NCBI RefSeq assembly: GCF_001522545.3
Contig: NC_031770.1
Coordinates: 106,184,130 to 106,248,129, forward strand
DNA from: Parus major
Taxonomy: Eukaryota > Chordata > Aves > Passeriformes > Paridae
DNA: 64,000 bases
Direction: 5' to 3'
Shown: in pieces, positions 34,101-46,100 of the stretch
How positions within the stretch are numbered: the first letter of the stretch is position 1
Layout: each line of letters opens with the position of its first letter
Translations under genes and position numbers: made by a program
Notes under the pieces: generated by a model
What the model saw: the letters and a program-made list of their open reading frames with translations, nothing else
The model's database searches: none
What the model was told of the DNA's origin: nothing

Positions 34101-37100
34101 ACTTAGCTTATTTGAAATACTGAGAGAATTTTTAAAAATAAGAATAAATTCAACATACTCTTTGTTCACCGGTAGGTGGATTTTGTAGAACTGCTTTATA
34201 GAGTTGTTCTTAGAGAAAAGTTTAATGGCCAGGTACAGATGACCTGGTGCACATCATTAGCCTTTGTCAAAAGCCAGTTAGATGTGGATGGAAAATACTC
34301 TTATTCCACATCATTGAAATTGTTGAAATCTGAGGGAAAACTTAATGATCAGCAATGAGAAAAACTTACTCATCATCCAGAAAGCTCCCAATTTTGCAGC
34401 GTGGTCTTAGCACAGCTTGTGCTGAAAACCAATGGTTTATGTGATCACATTGCACTTGTCACATTCACCACCTAACTTTGAAATAACATACCTAGTGTGA
34501 CAAGTTGTTACATCTATAATTTTTTAAAATTTGAAAGTTTTAATACTCAGCACAATCTTAATTTTATAGCCCATCTGGTGTAGTCTATACTGTTTCTTCA
34601 AAAGTGAGATTTGAAAACAAATTAAAGCTTTCAAAGAACCATTTTAATGATTTAACTATGTCTAATCAAAGACTTTTAAGTTCAATCTAAATGCATAAGT
34701 TTTTGACATCCTTAGCACATTGGCCAGAGGCATTGAAACAAAAAAAGCCAGAACAATGTGTTACCAAAAATGAGCTCAGAAGTAATTTAGCTAAAAAGAA
34801 AACCTCAGGAATGGTGCACACTCTCTTTTGCCCAGCAACCATAACAAGCTACCCAAGGAAAATATTTTAACTTTCCAACCCAAGCTGTACCTTCATTATG
34901 AGTTTGTGAGTTTTTCTGTAAGAACACAACTGTGTGATCAAATCTGAAGTGCAGACCGACCCTCCACAGTAGCTATAGGCTAACAAAAGTGAGGATCAGC
35001 CAGATTTCCAGATGGGTGTCTTTATCCCAAGAGAAGTCCAAACATTGTCTAGAGAAAAACAGCAAGTGAAGGGACAAGGCCTGTCATGTCAGAGGAGCAG
35101 CTCTGGCATCATGGTATGTTCCCAAACCTACTGGGCTGATGTAAAAGTTGGTTTAATCACAGGATGAAAAACTGAGGAAGTAAAAATTGTGCTAAATTTC
35201 TCTTGGGAGAGGATTTTCTTTGGGGACAGGGGCCAAAAAACAGGGTGTGTGTAGGGGACACCAGAAACCTTTACTGTGTTGATATGCAGAAGGCAGAGAA
35301 GATGCTGACTGTCAGGTGTACAGTTTAGGATTCAGTTCTCAGCCTCTGCTGCTGGTAATTTTCACCCCAACCTATGTCCTGACATATATCTTGTTTCTCA
35401 GGACTGGATGACAGCAGGACAAGCATATTTGTAACAGGACAGACCACTTGCTAATGCCAAAATCTTTTCCCTATCCTTTTTATGGGTATTTTTACTTAAC
35501 TGATACCTGTGTTATAATTACTACAGCACTTTTCTTTATTTTACAAAACTTGAGCAAGTTCTGTAATTGCAGTGTGCTTGCACTGCTTCCCAGTCCATGT
35601 TAGTTATCAGCATCCTGTTGGAAGGAAAACTCCCACCCAATCCAGTATTTTTAGCTCACCCTACAGCACTCTTGTTATCCTACACTGGCTGATTGGTGAT
35701 GTGCTGGTTGTTTTTAGGTTAACTAGAAAATGGTTTAAAGTACCTTGTACTATAATAAAGTATTTAAAGAAAGAGTACTTGAAGAAGTAATAAATTCAGC
35801 ATATGCCTGGAACTCCAAATTCCAAGCACCAAGAAGAACAGCAATGCACATTTGAAACAAAGTAACAAAATTAATCAAAAATAGAAGTTGCTTACATTGC
35901 TGACTTGGATCGGAATCTGTGGTCATCTTCACGTAGTTTGAGGGGAAGAGACCTGTCACCCCATTGATTTCTCCTTGCCACCAGTCAGCATCATCTTTGT
36001 TCAGCACATTAATCAGCTGCCCCTTGGAGAAACTGAGCTCGTCCTCATTGTTTGCTGTGTAATCGTACATGGCTATCACCTGGCACACTGTGAAGGAAAG
36101 AAGAGCAGAATGGAGTTAGACCAGTATTAAAATGGTTTTCTCAGGGTTTTACAAAATCACAGGGAAAAAACAACCATTTCACATGCACTGTTGCATAAGA
36201 AAAATGCCACATGATTTTATCTTGATACAGAATTGTCTTCCCTTTTTTTTTACTTTTTTAAAATTGTGCCAGCCAGTAATTCTTATTTTCACTTTATATA
36301 TCTGTGAACTTTTATAATGAATGGACTGCATCTACTGGCCTTCTAAACACTTTAAAATGTAATCAAGTATGCTTCTCCCTTTTACTGGCTGAAAAGAGAG
36401 TGAGTTTGATTATCTTACTGCAGACACTTGTGGGGAAAATGTTGCAGAGGAAGAGGAAATGTGCATTAGCTAATCCTGGGTCACTGCTTTAGTAACAGGG
36501 AAGTTTTCTCTAGTAAAACCCAGGAAATTGTTGTATAAGCAACTCATAGCTGTGGAGAACAGCATAATTTAAGCACACAGAAGCAAAAAAGCTTCTCTTC
36601 TATGAAATAACCTCTTTTGTACCCAACCATTCAAATGGAAAAACCTAGAAATAACCTGAAAATTTGCTTAGTCTCCCTCTTTTTAAGGAGCAGTGCATGT
36701 AATCCCACGTGGTTTGCCAATGCTCGCTAGCTCTCGCTAAGATTTTTGCTAGCACTTGGAAACATGGAGTTTCCAGATGAGAAGAGTACAGCTCTTCAGA
36801 GCAACCATCAAAATTAAAAACCCCAGAAGATGGATGCTGAACCTCATGGATACATGAACAATTGAAATAGTTACATAAAATTCTAAATGAAATACAAAGT
36901 CTTTTTTTCACCTGAGGGAGCAGCTGATGTGGTTCTTTCACTGCTTGGGCCCAGCAGTTTCACATGGCTGGCAGGGAACCATCCCTTCTGTCTCTTTTTC
37001 CCTCTTGCCTGCAAATGTTTATAATGGTTATTACACAACAGAAAAACTGAATAGTCCATAGATGGGAAAAAATGCAACAAATATGTCACAGAGTTTTGCA

Positions 37101-40100
37101 AACAAAAGACAAGAAGTCAGGGGCTTTTACACAGTTACTAAATGAATCTCAAAAGACAAAAATCTGACTAAAGCATAGAACAATGCAGTTCAGATAAAGC
37201 TGCACCCTAATATGTTCATCCAAAAATTTTAAGTGAGATTTCAGAGTACAACTCAATTATAGGGCTGAAAATTTGTTCTATGACTATTCTACCTGTGCAT
37301 CATATCCAGTCTCTAATGAGATCAAGAGCACTTTTACAGGACATTCTTCTTAAATCTAGGTGGGCAAGGGAAAGAAGTGGGAACAGCACCTTTGCATTAA
37401 ATAAGCTTCCAACTCCAGCTTCCAAACCCACCTGTTCTTTCATTAGAATAGCTTTAATGTTTCACCAATTAAATCCTAACCAATTAAATAACTGTCAACT
37501 TGTCTCTTCCTCCTCCCACATGTTAATTGACAGTTTTACTGTTTTATGTGACCAAGAAAATCGACGCTAAAAAAACCATAAAATCCCCAGCAACCCAACA
37601 TTTAAAAAAGCCAACCAACCAAGTAACAAACAAAAAACATCCACCACACAGCTTTTCTTCCCCTTTGGTTTATACAAGATGAAAATAACTTTCTGACCAG
37701 CTTATATATAACTCTATACTTAGCTGTTTTTGTTTTTTTAATTAAACCCAAGAGCACCTCTTTGCCATTCATGAAGTCACAATTATTCCTCCTTGAGTCA
37801 CTACCTGCAACTCTCCTTGCCACCATCCACTGGCATTTTTCTTCAAAATAAGTATCAGCTGTCCTGGAGCGAGACTGAGCTGTTCAGTTCCTGATGCAGC
37901 ATAGGCAGTAGTAACCTGAGCGATTTCTGGAAAGAAAACAGTAATTTCATTTGTTATTTTTTCACTGTAGTAAGAGCTGGATCCACAGAAGTATCCTGGT
38001 GCACAACTTGCAGCTAAGAATATCAGCCACCATTAAAAAACTGCTATAAACCTAAATGCTCAGAGTTACTTACAAAACAGCCTTAAATGTTAAAAGCTTA
38101 TCACACACTTACCGGGTTTCTTATTTATTGTTCCAGTTTTGCCAGCATAGCTAGAAGCCTACAAAGACAAAACAACAACCACCTTTAGTGTCCAATAAAA
38201 CCAGTACAGTTTGCACAAAAAGCACATGGAGATTTTAACTTAAAACCCATATTTAACAAAACATCATTCTGTACAGAAAGAGAGGCAGCGTGACACTGGC
38301 TACAGCTCTGATTTAACACTCAAGCTAAGGATTCTCTTTTCTGTCAAGCACATTTACCTCTGCTCAAAATCCCTAAGAGCTGGGTGCCAACAGAATACAA
38401 CTGAGAGAAAATATTGTGTGTTAATTCTCAGAAAATGAACTCACATCTGGATCTTTTGGTCTGACGTAATTGGAGGGGAAGATTCCAGTTCTGTTATCGA
38501 TGCTCCCAGTCCACCACTCCCCTTCCTTCTGGGTCACCAGGATCTCCTCACCTTCCATGAACGTCAGATCACCGGGCTCAGAGCTCGAGTACGGGTAGAG
38601 GGCAACATACTCTGTGCAAAGAGCACACAGAGAACAGCTCCAGATGGGCATAAAGGAGCATCAGATGCAGATAAAGGGATATCAGCATTCTCCAGTGTGT
38701 TCATAACAGGAGTTATGTTCATAACATACCTTCACAAGTCTGAACTGACCTGTCTACCTGCCTGACTGTAATCCCATTTACTCTTGCAGGTATACAGCTT
38801 TGTAATGAAAAAGCACAAGTGCAATTAAAATATAATTGGGGAAGCATGGACATACACAAGAAATTTTTCTCCAATAATACTTTTTTTTTAACTCCTTACT
38901 GACTGTAAAAGAATGATCCACATTCAGGAGATTAAAAATACTTTCTCATGTCTTTACAGAGCAATATAACACAGTAGAGAACAGCAGGAAGAGAACTCTG
39001 CTTATGAGTTTTCAGAAATATTATTCATTCTTCAGCAGAAATCTTAATAACAGAACCTAGGCCTATGCTCAACCCAAATTACTTATAACCTTAAGCTCCT
39101 ATTTTAAAACTCTTGTATCAACAGCTGAACATTTGCACTGTGTCTTTTGGACAAGCACTCAAAGTGCTGCTCAGAAACTCCTCACAAACTGAACTCTATT
39201 TACAAGTCAGTAAGCAGAACCAGACTGTACATTAGTTGGCATTTTTCATGCTGTCTTACCCTCTCCTGCTGGGTAACTCTGGGTATTAGGCCTTTTGTTT
39301 ACAGCCGCATAAATAGCTTCTGGTCTGCAGAAAGAAGGAAAAAAAATAAGCTTTGTGTTACCAAGAGGCTGATCAAGAGCAAATCTCTCAATTCACATGA
39401 GACTAAGATCACTTTGGTTCTATCAGAGCTGGTAGTGACTCTGAATTAACTGCAAAGACTACCCTGACTATCAAACAGTGCCAAGTATTACTCATATTTA
39501 ATATATTTATGGCAATCAAGAGCACAACACTTAAAACAATATTGTGATATAAGGGAAGAGATATATTCACAAATTATGTTATTCAAAAGAAGTAAATTAA
39601 AGACTTTAACTAAATTCTCTTATTATAAAGAATTTCTAAGAAGTTTTAGCAGAATGCATGAACAGAACAACTTACACACAGTAGTGCAGCCATCCCAGCA
39701 GTAACCAGACTTTACCTGAACAGTTACCCTGGAGCATCAGAACAGGCATAATGATCTTTTCAAGTGAAGAAAAACACACAACTGCTCTCTGCAGCACTTA
39801 CAATTAGTTTTGATCACTTAAAAATTGGCACCTTTAGAGGCAGAATGCAACTGCACTGCAAGAGAGGAGACTTGGTAATGAACAAAAAGTCTGGCATTTG
39901 ATGAATAATCAAACACCACTGATGTTTCACAGCACTCAGCCTATCAAGACTGTCCATAGCTACACAGCAGTGAGCCCAACATTACTTGGCTTGCCAGAAT
40001 AAAATAATAAGAGCCTAAAATGACACAGTGTAAATTCTAAATGGAATTTATGTTCTGCACACTAAAGCAACTACAAGAATTTTGCACTCTAAACCACCTC

Positions 40101-43100
40101 TTTTTGCAAACTGCTGAATAAAACAACAACAAAAGTCACACTTACTCCTCTTTCTTGGTTTCACTCCCAGGTAAGAGCTTGACATAGGACTTTGGAAACC
40201 AACCCCTTCCTCCATGTACCTCTCCAAACCACCAGTTCTCCTGCTGCTCCAGGACAGTGATGATGTCATTCTTTGAAAAATTCAAGTGGTTATCTTTTTT
40301 TGCAGTCCAAGAGCAAAGTGCTTGTGCTTTTAGGTTCTCTACAGGCTGCCCCTGTAAGACAGGAGTGATGTTGGTTGACCACACTGCAAAACTGGTTCAA
40401 TTGTTAAAAACAAACACTGGTATATCTTTTATTGAAGTTTAAGCAACTTCATTCCTAAGTGATGGCTGAATAACTTCGTTTACATCAATGCACACATGCA
40501 ATTCAGTTTCTTATTTGTCAGGAATATCTTCTGTGCCTAATTATAGGTGAAACTGATTTTAGAATTATGAAAGGTGAGTCTTCTTGCTCAGTGGTCCCTG
40601 GAAATATATGGAATTATATCAATGCACACTAGTAGAATATTTAGAAGAGCCTCTTTATCGCCCAACCTGTTCAGTGCACCCAGCATTAGCAAAGTTGTGT
40701 GGTGTTCTGTTTTTTTAAAATAATTTTCATTAACATGAATCTGAAATACAGCAAGTTCTGCACAAGGTACCTGTCCATGAATAGGTGAAACAGATCCAGG
40801 GGAAACAGTGCGAGTAAAAGCTGATTTCTGCTGCCAGGCTGTGTTAACATTCAGGCTGGAAAAGGGAATATTTTGGTAATCAGATTCTTCTGCAGATTTA
40901 CTTGGTGAAAGTGGTCTGCAAATTGAACACAAGGCATATTCATCAAATTACAACTTTTATTTAGAAAGTTCCTCAAGCAGAGAAATATTTTTTTACCATC
41001 TATAAAACTGATATTCAATATAATGCAAAGCAGACTATCAAATACTTAAATTTTCCAAGCTCAGACTTTTAAGAAGGTTCTTCAATGAGTTTTCTGCCTT
41101 TGTATTTTCAAAACAAACATCAAGTGAAACTGTACAGCACATTATGTGCTAGCTAAATTTAGAAAAAGCAATTTAAACACAAACATAACTCACTCTGAAG
41201 CAGCTGAGGTAGTAGATAAAGATACTGTAGGAGGAAGTAAGGCTTTCTTAGGAGATAAAGCTTTTTCTCCTTCTGGTACTTTTTCTACATAATTGCACGG
41301 AAACCAACCAAAATGTCCTTGAAAACTCCCATAAAGCCAACCAGGCTCTCCCACAGTTTTTTCATCAACCTATGGACAGGAGGAGAAATACAAAGAAAAC
41401 ATTATTAGCAGCATGAAACAAGCAGGGTACCTGATGTGTCAGCACCTGCTGGCTCTCTGACCTGAACAGGGCAGTGCCCACACCAGGATCAGCATTTTCA
41501 CTCTGCCCTGGCAGAGCTGAGCTGATTTTGCCCTGTGATGATGCACTGGTTTCAGACAAAACCAGTACAGACAGACCTCAGAGCCCTTCAAACATCCACA
41601 TGGGGATCATGCAGTGCCTCTGAGCCACTCCTGTCTGCCAAAAATGCTGGTGCCTTGTGCTGGATTCTGCTGAATGTGCAGCCAAGAGGCAGGGGCTGGT
41701 GAGCCCAGCAGAGCAGGAAACAACTGCTCCTGTTCTGCTCACAGATATAATTAACTCTGTCAGCTGACTGCATCCGAAACACATCCAAAAATTCTGTTAT
41801 TTACTATGTGATTAAGTATAGAGCATCCTTAAACATTCACAGCAATACTGAAGCTTCCATTATGCTGCAAATTAGCCAGTTAGTGAAAATTGGCTAAAAA
41901 TTAGCAGCCCATCAAAAACTATCAGCTGGTTAGCTTTGCTGGGGTTTGGGATGCAAGAAGAGGAGGAGGAGGCAGCTGTTAGCCTATTTCTGAAATCAGT
42001 TATCAGCAATTAAATGATACAATTACAGCTGAGAGGGAAGTCAAAGCAAAACCTACTCCTCTTGTTCCTTCTTCCATGGTTCATTGGTATGAAAATGCAA
42101 ATAAATGCTTTAACACTGTCAAACTGAAAGCTAATTTAGTCAAGTGTTTTAGTATTTTGTATCACATTGCTTTATAAATTCTTCCTTATCACCTACTTGT
42201 ATCACAGTCTGAATGAGGAACCACACATACTTATACATGAGAAACTGTATTACCATGCTTGTGTATCAGTTTTCACACATTCACCTGCAGGCAAAGACTT
42301 TCAAACAAGTGCTATTAACTAATATACATGAAATAACACAGATTTCAACTGAGATGCCACAAGGCATTTCCAATCTTATGGTCCTGCTGTAATATTACAG
42401 ACAGCAAGTTCAGAAAATCGCTACAATAAATGGACACAGAATAAATTACTCTAAGTGTCTGCCTGAGAAAGGATTGATAAAGGAACAGTCAGAAAGAGAA
42501 TCACAGATTCACCGGATGGTTTGGGTTGAAAGGGATCTTAAAGATCACCTGGCTCCACCCCTCTGCCAGGGGCAGGGACACCTTCCCACCAGATCAGGTT
42601 GCTCAGACAGGCAGAAATCTCTGTTAAGAATACACTGGGAAACAGTATTAAGGTTCAAAGGACCTTTCACATCTACTTGTTAAATAGATGTGAATTTATT
42701 CAAGGCATTTGAATTAAAATTAATTTAATTTTAATTCAAATGCCTTGAATAAATAATTCATATCTATATTTACTAAGCTCATATTTCAAGCAAACACTCA
42801 GAAGCCAACTTGTAAGTGTGCAATGAACTGCAACAACTACATTGTTTCTGATCTACTAACTTTAGAAACTTTATGTTTAGCATTCACTGCTCTCATATTT
42901 AAAGAGATTGTCACATATTAGGATGTTTAAAACTCAGAGAAATATTTTGGCTCAACTAAACCTAATTTCACCTGTTTTTTTTAAAAAAATAAAGAAATCA
43001 ACAATCCAATTTAAATTTTGAGTAAACCTTAAAATACAGCAGTGCAATGCTTCTGACCCTTAAGACTTAGTGCATCTCAAGGCTAGAGAAAAGGGTTAAT

Positions 43101-46100
43101 TTTTGCAAGTTAAATGTAATAGCAAATCTTACCTGAATTACATCTCCAGTATTAAAGCTCATCTCATCATGGTTCCTTGCCTCAAATGGATACAAAGCTC
43201 TATAATTTACCAAAGCAATGGAATTCCTCGACTCTGCAGCACCAACTGCATTGCCTGGAAGGTAAGAAACCAGTGACCACTGTGACACAGCTGAGAGACA
43301 AGCACTCAGTTGGAGCCCCATCATTCTGAGCAACTGGTAGGAATATGAGACACTGAGATCACCAGGGTATCAGTTTAACACACCAATCATGGAAATATAA
43401 TTGAGACAACAAAATGCATTGACTTCTGCAGTGAAAAAAATCACAAAAACATAGAATGGGTTGGGCTGGAAGAGACCTTAAAGGTCATCTGGTTCCAACC
43501 CCTGCCATGGGCAGGGACGTCTTCCACTAGACATCATTAAAAATGACATTTTTATCTTCTCCTCTTTCCTTGCCACAGTGCTCTGGCTAAGCCAGTGCTT
43601 TAATAAAGCCTCCTAACACCATTATAATAATGTTCCATGCTGAAAAGATCCCACTGTTGCAACAGTAAGTGTTCAGCAGTGTGCATGAAGATTTTATTTA
43701 GAAACCTGAAATAGTAAAATAGCACAACTTCCATTTTCTTTGCCTATCTGTTCTCCAAGTCAGTGACTGATGTTGCAAACAGGGAATGTTTTACAAGGTT
43801 TAGCTAAGGTGTGCAAGTATCTTTCAGCCCGGTTCTAATTTGATCCTTGCTGATCTCAGTGAGAAAAGTGGTTAATAAAAACTGACAAGAACTAATGAAG
43901 GATGAAATCAAATGTGTCTTCAGAGAAAATATTGTTAAAGCACTTTTTTCCAAGTCCCACAGCTAGAGTTAGGTCTAGTCATTCAGTTCTTATCTGTTTT
44001 TATCTGAGGCATTGAGTAATGCAAAAATAAACTACATTTTACTGTTAATAAATCACTTTTCTGCCCATCTCTCATCAATGAGCAAACACCCTCTGTATTA
44101 GTATTCCATTTTAATGACAGAAAGTGCAAGCCCTAGGAAAAGCCTAAAATATAACTGTTCCCAGAAACTGCTATTTGTTGACCATGATCACTGGAAGATT
44201 TGTCATCAGAGTCATAGGTGCTGAAAATTGACAGAAGTAACTTACGCTTATAGGATCATTTGTAACTGATAAAAAACATGAAACATTACTGGTTTGGGTT
44301 TTTTTTAATTGTATCTTTGGCAGAGACTTCTTGCCTTAGAGTCACATCAACAGCAGTATACCTGAAGAGTGAAGTAACACTCAGGAAAGTAAAAATCCGA
44401 AAGTCTAATGATTTTGAGATTACCTTCATTTTTCCAGGGTGGCTTAAGACTTTTCCCCTCTGTTGGCTTCAACAGATCTGCAAACTTTTCATTTATGTTT
44501 ATTTTAGAAGTGTGTTTATCCACCTCTTGAAAGTTGGTTGCTTCTTTTATCTTTTTTATCTCCTCGTTCTGCTTGCGCCTCTCCTCAGCTTCTTTTGCTA
44601 TTTGTTCTTGCTTTCTTTTATCTTCTTCCAGTTGCCTCTGCCTTTGTTGTTCCACGTCCCTCAAGATCATGGCTTGTCTGTTTTTCTCCTCCTCTGCAAG
44701 AAGCTGTTTTTTGTTTTCCCTCTCTCTCATCATGGCAGCAGCTTCTTCAGCTTTCAGCTTTTCCTGGACTTTTTCCTGCATTCGTTCTTCCTCCAGTCGC
44801 TTCTTTTTCTCTTCCTCTTCCCTTCGGATGTTTTCCTGCCATCGGTTCTCCTTCTCCCGTTTTGCTTTCCTGGAGGAAAGGAGAGAGGTTAAGAGAACAC
44901 AGACATAAAAATGAATGAGATTGTGTTCCTACAGTAAACAGTGACACTTGTCAGTAAAACTGAGCTTATGACTTTGACCACTTTGCTCTCAGGGTCATCA
45001 GCTCTGCCACAGACCACAGCTTAACATGGATGCCAGTGTATTCCACATAAAAATAACAAATGGATTAAAAATCTCGAATTTTGATCCATCACCTGTGCAG
45101 TGCCTTCAGGAGCACTTCTGCCCTCCTGCATCCTAATGAGCAAGAACTGATCTAATAATTGAGCCAAGCTGGATTTAAGCTCTCCAGGAAGGCAGTATCC
45201 AGATCTCCTGATTGGAATCAAGGACTGCCAAACAGACTAATTTCCCTCAGGTACATAGATAAAAATAGCCTTTGTGCACCGATCTTGGCAGCTTGGTATT
45301 TTTGCCTTCAGCAGTTGCAATCTATCCAATGTGCTTATCCCAGCCAGGACCACACTGCAGCAGACAGGATCTGGAAACCCAACTGTATTCTCTGTAACTA
45401 TTCAGATGTTATCCTGTGCCTCAGCTGTCTAAAGAAGCTAGCATCCAATTCAACGCAATATTTTAGCTGTCAAGACCTTTCTGCTGAAGAGGGAGGACCT
45501 AACCCTTTGGGCCACCTTCTTAAAAATGTCTAGATGAGACCTTTTCATCCATTCCCTCTAGGACATCCACTCCTCTGATGGGCATTAGTGTTTCCAAGCA
45601 CATGGCAGGATGCAGTAGGAGCTGTGCAGTGATGCTGTTACTCCATCACACAGCTGTGTCCAACCAAAAAATTAACAGGCTATCACCACATATATGGCAC
45701 ATGGTTCTCTTAAACAGACTGTCACAAATGTTATCAAACTTCATCACATGCAGAAAAGTGGTGTCATGAGCAAAGCCCATAAAACACTACAAGGTCACCA
45801 GCTCTGTTTCTTTAGTCAAATCAAATATAAGTCATTGAAAATCTCAGATTCAATCCTGCTTACATGAGTGGTACTTTACATAAAATGCTTCCCCTAAGGC
45901 AACCAATACGATATACTTTTACATTAAAAATATAGATCTTATCTTAAAAGTCACAACAGCATTGTTCTAGTAACTGCAGCACTGATACACTCAGCCATGG
46001 TTACCTTGCAGCTTCATCTTCCAGTCGCTTCTTCTGTGCAAGTTCAGCTCTTCCTTTTTGTACCTCTCTTATTTTGTCCTGTTTGATCCTGTGGAGTTGC

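Larger units (their letters stand above)
41370..43132 (-). other. ITSN2: ITSN2 intron within SH3A
   Basis: 1.8 kb with a CR1 fragment (42497-42620) and a 61-bp perfect palindrome (42694-42754). In ITSN1 a neuronal microexon lies inside SH3A; none was recognised here. Confidence 0.6.

Noticed and set aside
44278..44918. + strand frames of 124-204 codons rich in Leu, Phe and Ser
   Set aside because: Antisense shadows of the Glu/Lys-rich ITSN2 coiled-coil exon.
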